In this document: positions 1 to 8,961 of the stretch, piece after piece
Numbering within the stretch: position 1 is the first letter of the stretch
How the letters are laid out: the number at the start of each line of letters is the position of its first letter
Notes under the pieces: model-generated
Database searches by the model: none
What the model was told of the DNA's origin: nothing
Seen by the model: the letters and a program-made list of their open reading frames with translations, nothing else
NCBI GenBank assembly: GCA_900318795.1
Contig: ONLU01000037.1
Location: 1 to 52,738, forward strand
Direction: 5' to 3'
From: an uncultured Prevotellaceae bacterium
Lineage (GTDB): Bacteria; Bacteroidota; Bacteroidia; Bacteroidales; Bacteroidaceae
DNA length: 52,738 nt
Made by a program: the position numbers and the translations under genes

Positions 1-4
1 ATTT

Positions 5-145
5 ATGGCAATCAAAGTGAAAGCAGTTGAGCGCAAGCTCAAGTTTACGAAGAACGAGAACGACCCCGGGGTCTACCGCTATGTGCTGGGCGCTGAGCTT
101 ATGCCCCGACGCCCTCTGAGGTTCAAGGTAATTCGTAGTATATGA
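5..145 (+). pseudogene. Remnant of an HU-like DNA-binding protein
   Basis: A 46-codon reading frame begins MAIKVKAVERKLKFTKNEND and continues PGVYRYVLGAEL. This matches the start of the HU-related histone-like proteins that are abundant in Bacteroidales and normally run to about 120-160 residues. After AEL the expected family pattern (an LY..P..KVI.EA-like stretch) is only recovered by changing frame: the +1 frame reads YAPTPSE, and the original frame then regains KVIR before a stop at 143-145. This suggests two compensating indels and loss of the rest of the gene. It could instead be a deliberately short protein, but no DNA-binding arm remains. The window edge is 4 bases upstream, so its promoter cannot be judged. 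Confidence 0.6.
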
Positions 146-180
146 ATCATGAGCGCGGGAATAGTTTTTTTGAATATCCT

Positions 181-211
181 TTGGTTTTGTTCTCACTTAT
201 TCGTACCTTTG
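181..211 (+). repeat. Promoter-bearing dispersed repeat, copy 1
   Basis: This 31-bp copy ends in the -7 box TACCTTTG (204-211) and contains CTCACTTATTCGTACCTTTG at 192-211. It matches 340-370 with a single mismatch. The 20-mer recurs exactly upstream of pheT (29277-29296) and on the minus strand upstream of the gene at 16528-16968. No gene starts just after this copy. Confidence 0.8.
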
Positions 212-303
212 ACCCTTGGTCAAGTTAGGCGGCATCTCGGAAAAACTCAAATAAATTTGGTTTTTCGCTCGATTTGCACTAACTCTGACCCTTGGTCAAG
301 TTA
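210..303 (+). repeat. Pair of 18-bp direct repeats containing a small palindrome
   Basis: The sequence TGACCCTTGGTCAAGTTA occurs at 210-227 and again at 286-303. Each copy contains the inverted repeat TGACC-CTT-GGTCA. The first overlaps the last bases of the -7 box at 204-211. They may be protein-binding sites or parts of a decaying duplicated promoter region. Confidence 0.7.
236..279 (+). repeat. Upstream half of the dispersed promoter repeat
   Basis: A 44-bp stretch beginning CTCGGAAAAACTC and continuing through CAAATAAATTTGGTTTTTC. Nearly the same sequence is found on the minus strand at about 17018-17048, where it runs directly into the CTCACTTATTCGTACCTTTG part. Here the downstream part is replaced by GCTCGATTTGCAC. 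Confidence 0.6.
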
Positions 304-339
304 CTCTCGTTCGACAAAACAAATAAAAATGAGTTTTAT

Positions 340-370
340 TTGGTTTTGTTCTCACTTATTCGTAACTTTG
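340..370 (+). repeat. Promoter-bearing dispersed repeat, copy 2
   Basis: This copy differs from 181-211 at one base, giving the -7 box TAACTTTG at 363-370. It is the copy placed to drive the HAD phosphatase/panB/MFS operon. Confidence 0.8.
363..370 (+). promoter_or_regulatory. -7 promoter element for the HAD/panB operon
   Basis: TAACTTTG matches the Bacteroidetes -7 consensus TAnnTTTG. Only 8 bases separate it from the first in-frame ATG at 379, so the transcript would have little or no leader. Confidence 0.7.
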
Positions 371-378
371 CAGGCGCA

Positions 379-1017
379 ATGGAAAAGATGACAGAAATGA
401 AGGCTGCTTTGTTCGACCTGGACGGCGTCGTGTTCGACACGGAACCGCAGTACACCGTGTTCTGGGGCGAGCAGTGCCGCGAGTTCCACCCGGAGCACCC
501 GGGACTGGAGCACGAAATCAAGGGGCAGACGCTGGTGCAGATATACGACGCATGGTTCTCGGGACCGCTGCAGGACCGGCAGTCGCTGATAACGGAGCGG
601 CTGGACCGCTTTGAGCAGCAGATGGCCTACGAGTACGTGCCTGGCTTCGAGGCGTTTGTCCGCCAGCTGCGCCAGCGAGGCGTGCGGACTGCCGTGGTGA
701 CCAGCTCGAACCGCGTGAAGATGGAGGCCGTCTACCAGGCTCACCCGGAGTTCCGGGGGCTGTTCGACGCCATCCTGACCTCCGAGGACTTCTCGGCGTC
801 GAAGCCCGACCCCGACTGCTATCTGAAGGCTGCCCGGCGGCTGGGAGCCAGCCGCGAGGAGTGCGTGGTGTTCGAGGACTCGTTCAACGGCCTGCGCTCG
901 GGTCGCGCCGCCGGCATGCATGTGGTAGGGCTGGCAACAACCAACCCCGCCGACGCCATCCGTCCGTTCTGTGATGAAGTAATCAAAAATTATATAAACT
1001 ATGGGATATTTAGTTAG
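379..1017 (+). CDS. HAD-superfamily phosphatase, beta-phosphoglucomutase-like
   Basis: A 212-residue protein of HAD hydrolase subfamily I. Visible motifs are [11 protein letters not shown] (motif I, nucleophile and acid Asp), TSSN (motif II), SKPDP (motif III Lys) and [11 protein letters not shown] (motif IV). The insert after motif I is the small helical cap seen in phosphoglycolate phosphatase and beta-phosphoglucomutase relatives. These enzymes dephosphorylate or isomerise small phosphometabolites; the substrate cannot be read from the sequence. The start at 379 follows the -7 box at 363-370; ATGs at 388 and 397 are alternatives. An upstream in-frame extension to 292 crosses the promoter repeat and is not credible. 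The 3' end overlaps panB by 17 bases, so the two are probably co-transcribed. GC content is visibly higher than in the minus-strand genes around 6-11 kb. Confidence 0.85.
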   Translation: MEKMTEMKAALFDLDGVVFDTEPQYTVFWGEQCREFHPEHPGLEHEIKGQTLVQIYDAWFSGPLQDRQSLITERLDRFEQQMAYEYVPGFEAFVRQLRQRGVRTAVVTSSNRVKMEAVYQAHPEFRGLFDAILTSEDFSASKPDPDCYLKAARRLGASREECVVFEDSFNGLRSGRAAGMHVVGLATTNPADAIRPFCDEVIKNYINYGIFS

Positions 1018-1819
1018 CGACAACCGTAAGGTGACCACTCACCGCCTTATGGAGATGAAACAGAAGGGTGAGAAGATTTCGATGCTCACCTCTTATGACT
1101 ATACGATGGCCGGCATCGTTGACAAGGCCGGCGTTGACATCATACTGATAGGCGACTCGGCGTCGAACGTCATGGTGGGCAACCAGACCACGCTGCCCAT
1201 GACCGTCGACCAGATGATATACCACGCCAAGAGTGTGGCCCGCGCCGCACATCGTGCACTGGTGTTGTGCGACATGCCTTTCGGCTCCTACCAGGTAGGC
1301 CCCACCGAGGGCGTGTCTAATGCCATACGCATCATGAAGGAGTCGGGCTGCGATGCGCTGAAGATGGAGGGCGGCGTCGAGATTCTGGACACCGTGAAGC
1401 GCATACTCGATGCCGGCATCCCCGTCATGGCCCATCTGGGACTGACCCCGCAGAGCATCAACAAGTTCGGCACCTACGCCGTCCGCGCCAAGGAGAAGGC
1501 CGAGGCCGACAAGCTGATGAGCGACGCCATCGCGCTGGCTGACGCCGGCTGCTTCGGCATCACGCTGGAGAAAGTGCCCGCCTCACTGGCCGCCGAGGTG
1601 AGCAAGACCGTCAAGTGCCCCACCATCGGCATCGGTGCCGGCAACGGAACGGACGGCCAGGTGCTCGTCATCGCCGACATGCTGGGCATGACCCAGGGAT
1701 TCTCGCCCCGCTTCCTGCGCCGCTACGCCGACCTGAACAGCGTCATCACCGAGGCTGTCGGCCACTACGTGGAGGACGTCAAGAGTGGCGACTTCCCCAA
1801 TGAAAACGAATCCTACTAG
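1001..1819 (+). CDS. panB: 3-methyl-2-oxobutanoate hydroxymethyltransferase (PanB)
   Basis: A full-length (272 aa) ketopantoate hydroxymethyltransferase. It adds a hydroxymethyl group from methylenetetrahydrofolate to 2-oxoisovalerate, the first committed step of pantothenate and CoA synthesis, in the cytosol. Recognisable blocks are [18 protein letters not shown] near the N-terminus, the metal-binding [12 protein letters not shown], the [10 protein letters not shown] segment, [10 protein letters not shown] and [16 protein letters not shown]. The start ATG lies inside the 3' end of the HAD gene, giving a 17-base overlap. The following transporter begins 2 bases after the stop. No panC or panD is present in the window. 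Confidence 0.96.
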   Translation: MGYLVSDNRKVTTHRLMEMKQKGEKISMLTSYDYTMAGIVDKAGVDIILIGDSASNVMVGNQTTLPMTVDQMIYHAKSVARAAHRALVLCDMPFGSYQVGPTEGVSNAIRIMKESGCDALKMEGGVEILDTVKRILDAGIPVMAHLGLTPQSINKFGTYAVRAKEKAEADKLMSDAIALADAGCFGITLEKVPASLAAEVSKTVKCPTIGIGAGNGTDGQVLVIADMLGMTQGFSPRFLRRYADLNSVITEAVGHYVEDVKSGDFPNENESY

Positions 1820-1821
1820 GC

Positions 1822-2991
1822 TTGAATACTCAGAACACCCCCATACACATCCGACTGTGGCATGCCGACTTCTGGCGCCTCGTCGTCGCTGACCTGCTGC
1901 TCACCATGGCGGTCTACATCCTCATACCCGCCATGCCCAGATGGCTCATCCAGACCGAGAACTTCTCGCCCGTGGAGGCTGGACTGTGCATGGGAGCGTT
2001 CGGGCTGGGGCTCTACCTGCTGGGCTCGCAGTGCTCGTGGCTCGTACAGCGCTACCGCCGCAACCAGGTGTGCATGTGGGCCATCGTCGCAATGGTCGCC
2101 GACGTGATGACGCTGGTCTATTTCGACCACCAGCGCACCGAGTTTGCCGAGTTCTGGATGATACTGGTGCAGCGGTTGCTGCTGGGAGCCACGTTCGGAC
2201 TGGCGCAGATGGTGCTCTCGTCGACGCTCATCATCGACACCTGCGAGTCGTACATGCGCACCGAAGCCAATCACAACGCAGCGTGGTTTGCCCGCTTCGC
2301 ACTCTCGCTGGGCCCGCTGGCCGGAATCCTCGTCCTGTCTGCTTTTGGCTATACTTCCGTATGGTGGGCTGCCGCCGTCAGTGCGGTCGCTTCGCTCATA
2401 CTGATAAGACGCGTCGATTTCCCGTTCCGCGCTCCCGAAGAGAACGTCCGTATGGCATCGCTCGACCGGTTCCTGCTGCTTCATGGACATGTGCTTTTCT
2501 TCAATCTGTTGCTGGTCAGCATCGTCATGGGCATGCTGCTGACGCTGCCCCTGACGCCCGTGTTTTACGGACTGATGATGGTCGGTTTCCTGTTGGCTCT
2601 GCTCGCCCAGCGTTTCGTGTTCCGTGACGCAGAGCTGAAAAGCGAGGTCATCAGCGGACAGATTCTGCTGATAGCGGCTCTGCTCACCTTGCTCGGCTAT
2701 CCTGAAAGCCCCGTGGCACCCGTCCTCGTCGGGCTGGGCATGGGCATCATCAGCGCCCGCTTCCTGCTGTTCTTCATCAAGCTGAGCCGCCACTGCAAGC
2801 GAGGAACCTCGCAGAGCACATTCTTCCTGGGCTGGGAAACGGGACTGGCCCTGGGACTGTGCGCAGGCTATGCCCTATGGTATGAACAGCGCGACACCTT
2901 ATTATATATATGTATAGGGTTCATCGCCGCCTCGCTGCTGATGTACCACTTCTATACCCACTCGTGGTTCATGCGCAACAAGAACCGCTGA
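1822..2991 (+). CDS. MFS-type membrane transporter
   Basis: A 389-residue, very hydrophobic protein with about 12 predicted membrane helices, the pattern of a major facilitator superfamily permease. The first helix reads LVVADLLLTMAVYILIPAMP. The first in-frame ATG (1906) would cut into it, so a TTG at 1822, two bases after the panB stop, is the best start. The substrate is not identifiable. Its position suggests translation coupled to panB, but a role in pantothenate transport would be a guess. It ends 25 bases from the convergent AddB-like gene, with no clear terminator between them. Confidence 0.8.
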   Translation: MNTQNTPIHIRLWHADFWRLVVADLLLTMAVYILIPAMPRWLIQTENFSPVEAGLCMGAFGLGLYLLGSQCSWLVQRYRRNQVCMWAIVAMVADVMTLVYFDHQRTEFAEFWMILVQRLLLGATFGLAQMVLSSTLIIDTCESYMRTEANHNAAWFARFALSLGPLAGILVLSAFGYTSVWWAAAVSAVASLILIRRVDFPFRAPEENVRMASLDRFLLLHGHVLFFNLLLVSIVMGMLLTLPLTPVFYGLMMVGFLLALLAQRFVFRDAELKSEVISGQILLIAALLTLLGYPESPVAPVLVGLGMGIISARFLLFFIKLSRHCKRGTSQSTFFLGWETGLALGLCAGYALWYEQRDTLLYICIGFIAASLLMYHFYTHSWFMRNKNR

Positions 2992-3016
2992 TGTAGCCTT
3001 GATGAACCGCTGACAA

Positions 3017-5728
3017 CTATCGCCTGCAGAACGGCGCGTAGGGACATGTGCGGCAGATGGTCAGGTCGCTCGTCGGCTCGAAAGGACGCTCCGGCGAGAA
3101 AATCTCCTCCACTTTTTGTTCCAATAGTTCGTTGAAACGGGCTGAATGCTCGGCAATGTCGCGCACGGGCTCCTTGCCCAGCTTTAAGACTGGGTCGTAG
3201 CCCTCGGCACCTGCATGTTGGATGAACAACAGGGCAGGAGCGACCGGACTCTGGCGCTGCCGACGGACAATGTCAGCATAGACAAAGGTCTGCAGGTAGT
3301 AGTCGGCATGCTTGCTGATGTTCTCCGGCAGGAATATGGCATCGACATCGGGCAGCGGCTTTACCTGCTTGCTGCCCGTCTTGTAGTCTACCACGCGGAT
3401 GGTGCCGTCGTTCATCAGGTCAAGACGGTCGATGCGGCCACCCAGTCGGAAGCGAGAGAGGTTGCGGTAGACGTCGCACTCCAGGCCGAGGATGGTGAAC
3501 GGTGCCAGACGGCGGTCTATCTCCAGCAACTGGCGGAGGTAGTGAATGATGACCTCGCGGTTGATGAGATGCAGGCCGCTGGCAGAAGTGTATGGCATCT
3601 CTTTGTGGAAAGCCTCGTCTACGGCACGCTCTATTTCTATCTTCGACTTCAGCAGGTGGTCAATGAGTTCCCTGCTGATGTCATGAGGCAACTGGTGGTA
3701 GATGATGTCGGCGGCTTCGTGGAAGATGTTGCCGAAGATGCGGTTGTCCAGTTCCAGCTCGTCTTCCGGCAGGTCAGGCTCCCTGAGCCCCGCAGCATAG
3801 CAGTAGTAGAACTGCAGGGGACAACGCATATACTTGTTGATGGCTGAAGGCGACAGCAGCGAGTCGGCCTGCATGAAGTGCTCGCCCAGCGCCTGCATGA
3901 CGCGCGGAGTTTTCTCGATGGCAGCGGGTTGCCATCGGGTGGTGGACTGGCCGGACTGCAGCGTGTACTGACTGACAGAATGGCCGCTTTCAACCAGCAT
4001 CTGCAACATGAAACGGCTCATCTCGCCCCGCTGACCGTCCTCGGTGGCGCTGTTGTACAGTATGGTCACGTCGCTGGCCCGCTGCAGCAGACGGTGGAAG
4101 TAGTAGGCGTAGATGCTTACCTTGTTTTCTATCGTTGTCAGTTCGTAGGCTTGACGTATGCTGTGAGGAATAAACGAGCTGTCGTTGACGCCGCGCGGCA
4201 TGTTGCCCTCATTGCAGGACAACAGCAACACGTGGTCGAAGTCCAGGTTGCGCGTCTCCAGCACACCCATCACCTGTAGCCCCTCAGCCGGCTCGCCGTG
4301 GAAGGGAATGCTGGTCTGTTGCATCAGTTGGCTTGCCAGCCGCTGCATCGTGATGCCGTCTACCGTCAAGTCGCCGCTTTCGACGAGCCCATGCAGACGG
4401 TTGACCAAGGTATAGGCCCGGAACAGCGATTCCTGGAACAGCGGGTCGTGGAAGTCGTCCTTGGCATTTTGAGCAACCTGCCGCAATAGTACCAGAAGGG
4501 ATGGCAGCACTTCGTCTGACTGCGTATGTTCCTTGGCAAGAGCATCGTCTTCTATGTATTTCGCATAGGGATGGCGCTGGAATGTCCGGACGAGGCGGGG
4601 CATTCGTCCCAAGAGGTGCAGGTCGAACCAGAGCTGGATGAATGAGGCCACAGGGGTTTGCGACAGCGGATAGCCCGTAGTGACGTTTACCTTGTCGACT
4701 TCCGGTGGCAGACAGTGGATGACGACGGGCAGCAGCGCTTCGTTACACAGCACGATGGCTGTACGCCGTCCGTCGCCGAAGCGCTCCTGTTCGCGCAGCC
4801 AGTTGCTGACGTAGCGTGCCTGGATGTTCTCGGTGGGTGCTGCGATGAAGCTGATGTCCTTGTGCTGTTGGAAATTCCGGTAGATTTCATCGCGCTGCGT
4901 GTCCAGTTCGTTGGGAAATGACTTCAGGTAGCGGCCAATATACTGGCCAGCCTCGTGGTTTACCATATAGTAATGGTCGAAGTCCCAGTAGAAATGTGCC
5001 TTACCCTCCTGCTGTAAGGCCTTGAACAACTGTTGCTCCACCTTCTGTAGCAAATTGAAGCCTACAAAGAGATAGTGGTCATAGGGGAAAGAAGCGGTAG
5101 CAGTCCCGTTTGTTGCCTGGTCTTCGCTACTCACAGCACTGACAACCTGACGGTAAAGCGCTCCTTCGTAAGCGAGCCCTTGGGCGGCCAGTCGCTCGTT
5201 GAAATCGTGGTAAATGTCGGCAAAGTGGCTCCAAAGACGCAGGAAACGCTCTTTGAGCTCGGTGTTGTGGTCTTCCGAGAAATTGCTGAAGAAGCGCTGT
5301 ATCATCTCACGTTGCTCGTCGGTTAGATAAGAGATGTCGTCGAGTTCGTGGATGTCGCGCAGGTTGGCAAAGACGCGGTCGGGGTCGGCCATGTTCTTGT
5401 CTATATCGTCAAAGTCGGTAAGCAGGAGCTGGCCCCAACCGTAGAACTTATCGAGTGTCTCAGCAGAGCCAGTCTGCAGGCAGAAAGACTTGTGGAGATC
5501 GCACACCTGCTTGATGGGGTCGGCAACCTGAAGCGAGGATTGTTGACGGAACAGTTCGCTGATGGTGATATAGGCGGGGCTCCACAAGGGCTTCCCAGCT
5601 TGGCGGGCCAGATATTCGTTGAGAAACAGCGAGGCACGTTTGTTGGGGAATACAACGGCTATGCGTGACAGGTTAGTGCCGTACTTGTGGATAATATCCT
5701 CGGCGACGTATGCTAGGAAATCTTTCAT
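3017..5728 (-). CDS. AddB-like PD-(D/E)XK nuclease of the double-strand-break repair helicase-nuclease
   Basis: A 903-residue protein resembling the AddB/RexB subunit of the helicase-nuclease that processes DNA ends for RecA. The C-terminal nuclease domain shows GRIDRLD and RVVDYKTG (PD-(D/E)XK motif). Four cysteines fit the AddB iron-sulfur staple: one in MRCPLQFYYC before the nuclease motif, and three in the terminal CRTCPYAPFC. The N-terminus has an AddB-like fold pattern (VVFPNKRASLFLNEYL), but no intact Walker A is evident. Start ATG 5728 overlaps the stop of the upstream helicase gene by 4 bases (ATGA type), which indicates translational coupling and supports partnership. Confidence 0.85.
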   Translation of the reverse strand: MKDFLAYVAEDIIHKYGTNLSRIAVVFPNKRASLFLNEYLARQAGKPLWSPAYITISELFRQQSSLQVADPIKQVCDLHKSFCLQTGSAETLDKFYGWGQLLLTDFDDIDKNMADPDRVFANLRDIHELDDISYLTDEQREMIQRFFSNFSEDHNTELKERFLRLWSHFADIYHDFNERLAAQGLAYEGALYRQVVSAVSSEDQATNGTATASFPYDHYLFVGFNLLQKVEQQLFKALQQEGKAHFYWDFDHYYMVNHEAGQYIGRYLKSFPNELDTQRDEIYRNFQQHKDISFIAAPTENIQARYVSNWLREQERFGDGRRTAIVLCNEALLPVVIHCLPPEVDKVNVTTGYPLSQTPVASFIQLWFDLHLLGRMPRLVRTFQRHPYAKYIEDDALAKEHTQSDEVLPSLLVLLRQVAQNAKDDFHDPLFQESLFRAYTLVNRLHGLVESGDLTVDGITMQRLASQLMQQTSIPFHGEPAEGLQVMGVLETRNLDFDHVLLLSCNEGNMPRGVNDSSFIPHSIRQAYELTTIENKVSIYAYYFHRLLQRASDVTILYNSATEDGQRGEMSRFMLQMLVESGHSVSQYTLQSGQSTTRWQPAAIEKTPRVMQALGEHFMQADSLLSPSAINKYMRCPLQFYYCYAAGLREPDLPEDELELDNRIFGNIFHEAADIIYHQLPHDISRELIDHLLKSKIEIERAVDEAFHKEMPYTSASGLHLINREVIIHYLRQLLEIDRRLAPFTILGLECDVYRNLSRFRLGGRIDRLDLMNDGTIRVVDYKTGSKQVKPLPDVDAIFLPENISKHADYYLQTFVYADIVRRQRQSPVAPALLFIQHAGAEGYDPVLKLGKEPVRDIAEHSARFNELLEQKVEEIFSPERPFEPTSDLTICRTCPYAPFCRR

Positions 5729-8700
5729 TTTACTTCTTCTACTTGATTAGTATATACGTACCACAACCAACCTTTGACGTTGGGGAGTCCCATTGACTGC
5801 AGCAGTTGCATGTATTCGCGCACTTGTTCTTGATATTCGGGTTTCGGACGGCCGAATTTGAAGTCTACGACATGTGTTTCTTGCCCGTCCGTCATGACGC
5901 GGTCGGGGCGGCGCTCCAGAACTTTTCCGTCCACCATTTGCAGGATGGTACACTCGTTAAACAATTTCCAGCGTCCAGAAAACCAGTTGTTTACAAGTTT
6001 GTCTTCAAGTCTTTTGCGGAGTAGTTTGGTGACTTTCTCACGGGTGACCTCATCGTCATAGAGCACTCCGTCTTGCTGCAACTGATGCAGGGCTTGCTCG
6101 ATGTCTGCGCTGGTGCGGATGGTGGAAAAGACATTGTGAAGCACACTGCCTATCTTGATATAGCTGAGCGTCTGTTGCTCGTCTTCACCCTCGATGAAAT
6201 CGCGGCTTTTGTTGCTCTGACGGAACTCGGTCTTGACGTCGAAGGTCTCGATGGTGATAGGCTTGGGCCATACGGGCTGCAGGAAGACGTTCTCAGTGGT
6301 GGAATCGGAGTTTTCGGAGTCTTCGGAATGATTAGAACATCCTGAGTTTTTTGAGTATTCCGAGAAACGGCCATAGGTGAAGGCCAGCACGGCTCCGTCG
6401 TCTTCCGTTCCGTCCAGCGAACTATTCTCGAGGCTCAATTGGGGAAGCACGCTCTCTATGAGGACTGAGCGGGTATTGGGAGCGTTGCGTCTGCCAAAGA
6501 CGAAGAGCCTTTGGGAAGCACGGGTGAAGGCAACATAAAGCAGATTAAGGTTGTCGACCGTGTTTTGGAGGTGTTCGTCCAGGTAGTCGTGCTCGAAGAT
6601 GGTTCCGGCCATCTGCTTCTGGCTGTAGTCTACAGGGACGATAGGCAGGGCGTTGAAGGGTGGCTCCTTGGGTTGGCACCACAGTATGTCGCTATGTTCC
6701 AATCGCCAGTCGCAGAAAGGAATGATGACATTGTCAAACTCCAAACCCTTGCTCTTGTGGATAGAGAGCATGCGGATGCCATTTATTTCGCTGCTTTGTA
6801 TGGTCTTGCTGCATATGGACTCTTCCCATTCGCTGATAAAAGCATCAATATCAGTGCTGTTGTCTAAGGTAAACTGGTTTAACTGGTCGTAGAAAGCACA
6901 GATGTAGGCGCTTTGTTCGTTCAGTCGCTCCAGTTGAAAAATGGAATAGAGGCGTTCGGTGAGTTCATAGAGTGGCAGCCTCAGCAGTTCTGCAGTATGG
7001 CCAATATAATCTTGTGGGAGCAAATCGTCAAGCGACTGGTCCTTGATGAGCAGCTCGTTTTCATTCATTGTGTTGCCGAGAACGGAGCGCTGGTATATCT
7101 TGGCAATCGTGGCCTTGGCAAGAAGATCGTCAGGATGAGTGAGCAGATGAAGAGCCTGTACAAGCAGGCAAATGGACACAGAGGCGTCGAGTCGGAAGGC
7201 TTCGTCACTGACAATGCGGATGTCAGGCAGATGTTCAGAAAAATAGTCTGCGACCAGAGGGATATAGTTGTTGGTACGCACCAGAATGGCTATCTTGCTG
7301 GGAGATGTTCCCACCGCTAAGAGCTGGCTGACGGTGTCGACGATATCGTTCAGAGTTTGTTCCTGATAGTCTTCTTGAGGTAAGAGGTTGATGCTGACAT
7401 ATCCGTTAGAACCACGCTTTTCGGGTATTTTCTGTGCAACGTCTGCATAGGCATGCTTCAGTTGTTCGGCACCATCGGGATACTCCTCACGTTGTGATTC
7501 GTATTCCTGACGTACTGCTTCAGTAAAGAAGGCATTGTTGAACTCAATGATACGTCGCTCAGAGCGGTAGTTGAACTCTAAGGGTCGGATATCTATCATC
7601 CCGTTGTTCGAGGTGAATTCACGGTCTATGGTGTTGAGCAATCTCCAGTCGCCGGAGCGCCAGCGGTAGATGCTCTGCTTGACGTCGCCGACGATAAGGT
7701 TTTCTGTGTCTGCGTGGCTCATGCACTCTTGTAGCAGTACCTTGAAATTCTGCCATTGAACCGTGGAAGTGTCCTGAAACTCGTCTATCATGATGTGCTC
7801 CAGTTGGGTTCCTATCTTCTCGAAGATAAACGGAGAGTCACTGTCCTTGATGAGGGAGTGCAACAACTGTTGGGTGTCGCTAAGCAGGAAGCGATTGGCC
7901 TCTTCGTTCATGTCGCGTACTTTTCTTTCTATGCTGTCAAGAAGACGCAATTGGTTGAGATGGCGGAGTGTGAGGTCTGCTGATTTAAATAGTTTCCATT
8001 GTCTGGGACGTTCTTCTACTGCACGACGCAGGATGGGCATCAAGACATTTTCTGCTGCCATATGGATGGTTTCAGGTCTTTTGCTTTTCTTGGAATACCA
8101 TTTTTCGGCAAAGCTCAGACAGTCGGACACCCGGCTTCCCACAATGCTCTCGTCCATTTGTCCATTGCTGAGTTTTACAAAGAAACCATACACGCCTGTC
8201 TTGCCATAGCTGAGTTCGTCAACAGTGATGCCTTCAGTCTCAAGAGATTCAAAGAATTGCTCGGCAATCTCTTTCATGTGTTTCTCAGCGTCGCTACGAA
8301 TCTGGCGCATTTGCCCCATATACCCGTCAAGGAAGTTCTTTTGGCTGATCAGTTGGTTCAGTTCAATGCTTTTCTCTTTATAGTAGTCACGAAAGATAGT
8401 GCGGCCAAACTGCTTGACTTGTCCGATGATGTTCCATGAGCGGTCTTCGCTGATGCTTTCCATGATGTATTTCAGCAACCACTGCAGCATGACGTCAGTG
8501 TGGGTGAGTGAATCAATAAGTTGGTCGACGGCCTGTTCCTCCACTTGAACGTCATTTAGTCCGATGCGTAAATTCGCCGTAAGGTCCAGTTCGCGGGCAA
8601 GATTGCGTAGTACGCTCTGAAAGAAAGTGTCTATTGTTTCTACGCGGAAATAGCTGTAGTTGTGCAACAGCAGGTTGAGGGCTTTTCCTGCCTGCTTCGA

Positions 8701-8961
8701 GATGGTTGTCCCGTCCAGCCCGGTTTCAGCGCTGATGTGTCGGGCGTAATTGTCAGAGTCGGGTAGCTGCTTCCAGATGCCATAGAGTTGGCTGAGAATG
8801 CGCATCTTCATTTCCTCTGTGGCTTTGTTGGTAAAGGTGACAGCCAAGATGTTGCGATAGCTCATTGGATTGAGCACGAGCAACTTGATATATTCTGTAG
8901 CTAATGTGAAAGTTTTGCCAGACCCGGCACTGGCTTTGTAAACAGTTAGTGGTTTTACCAT
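5725..8961 (-). CDS. AddA-like UvrD/Rep helicase-nuclease subunit
   Basis: A 1078-residue superfamily 1A helicase with a C-terminal nuclease domain. Motifs in order: Walker A ASAGSGKT near residue 10, TFTNKATEEMK, Walker B IMIDEFQDTS, DVKQSIYRWRSGDW, SIHKSKGLEFDNV and LLYVAFTRASQRL. The C-terminus has a RecB-type nuclease signature: RRPDRV, VVDFKFG and YQEQVREYMQ. With the following AddB-like gene it should form the AddAB complex that resects double-strand ends. The start overlaps the stop of the upstream DUF5686 gene by 7 bases. No promoter of its own is visible, so it probably depends on the promoter at 10985-10992. Confidence 0.88.
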   Translation of the reverse strand: MVKPLTVYKASAGSGKTFTLATEYIKLLVLNPMSYRNILAVTFTNKATEEMKMRILSQLYGIWKQLPDSDNYARHISAETGLDGTTISKQAGKALNLLLHNYSYFRVETIDTFFQSVLRNLARELDLTANLRIGLNDVQVEEQAVDQLIDSLTHTDVMLQWLLKYIMESISEDRSWNIIGQVKQFGRTIFRDYYKEKSIELNQLISQKNFLDGYMGQMRQIRSDAEKHMKEIAEQFFESLETEGITVDELSYGKTGVYGFFVKLSNGQMDESIVGSRVSDCLSFAEKWYSKKSKRPETIHMAAENVLMPILRRAVEERPRQWKLFKSADLTLRHLNQLRLLDSIERKVRDMNEEANRFLLSDTQQLLHSLIKDSDSPFIFEKIGTQLEHIMIDEFQDTSTVQWQNFKVLLQECMSHADTENLIVGDVKQSIYRWRSGDWRLLNTIDREFTSNNGMIDIRPLEFNYRSERRIIEFNNAFFTEAVRQEYESQREEYPDGAEQLKHAYADVAQKIPEKRGSNGYVSINLLPQEDYQEQTLNDIVDTVSQLLAVGTSPSKIAILVRTNNYIPLVADYFSEHLPDIRIVSDEAFRLDASVSICLLVQALHLLTHPDDLLAKATIAKIYQRSVLGNTMNENELLIKDQSLDDLLPQDYIGHTAELLRLPLYELTERLYSIFQLERLNEQSAYICAFYDQLNQFTLDNSTDIDAFISEWEESICSKTIQSSEINGIRMLSIHKSKGLEFDNVIIPFCDWRLEHSDILWCQPKEPPFNALPIVPVDYSQKQMAGTIFEHDYLDEHLQNTVDNLNLLYVAFTRASQRLFVFGRRNAPNTRSVLIESVLPQLSLENSSLDGTEDDGAVLAFTYGRFSEYSKNSGCSNHSEDSENSDSTTENVFLQPVWPKPITIETFDVKTEFRQSNKSRDFIEGEDEQQTLSYIKIGSVLHNVFSTIRTSADIEQALHQLQQDGVLYDDEVTREKVTKLLRKRLEDKLVNNWFSGRWKLFNECTILQMVDGKVLERRPDRVMTDGQETHVVDFKFGRPKPEYQEQVREYMQLLQSMGLPNVKGWLWYVYTNQVEEVK

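Noticed and set aside
149-391. 80-codon plus-strand frame before the HAD gene
   Set aside because: It consists of translated promoter repeats (the repeated segment FLWFCSHLF-like appears twice) and has no separate promoter.
352-1038. Long minus-strand open frame opposite the HAD gene
   Set aside because: It mirrors the high-GC codon pattern of the real gene, has no domain pattern and runs through the promoter repeat.
1816-2793. 325-codon minus-strand frame opposite the MFS gene
   Set aside because: Gln/His/Asp-rich antisense shadow of a membrane protein; no recognisable domain.
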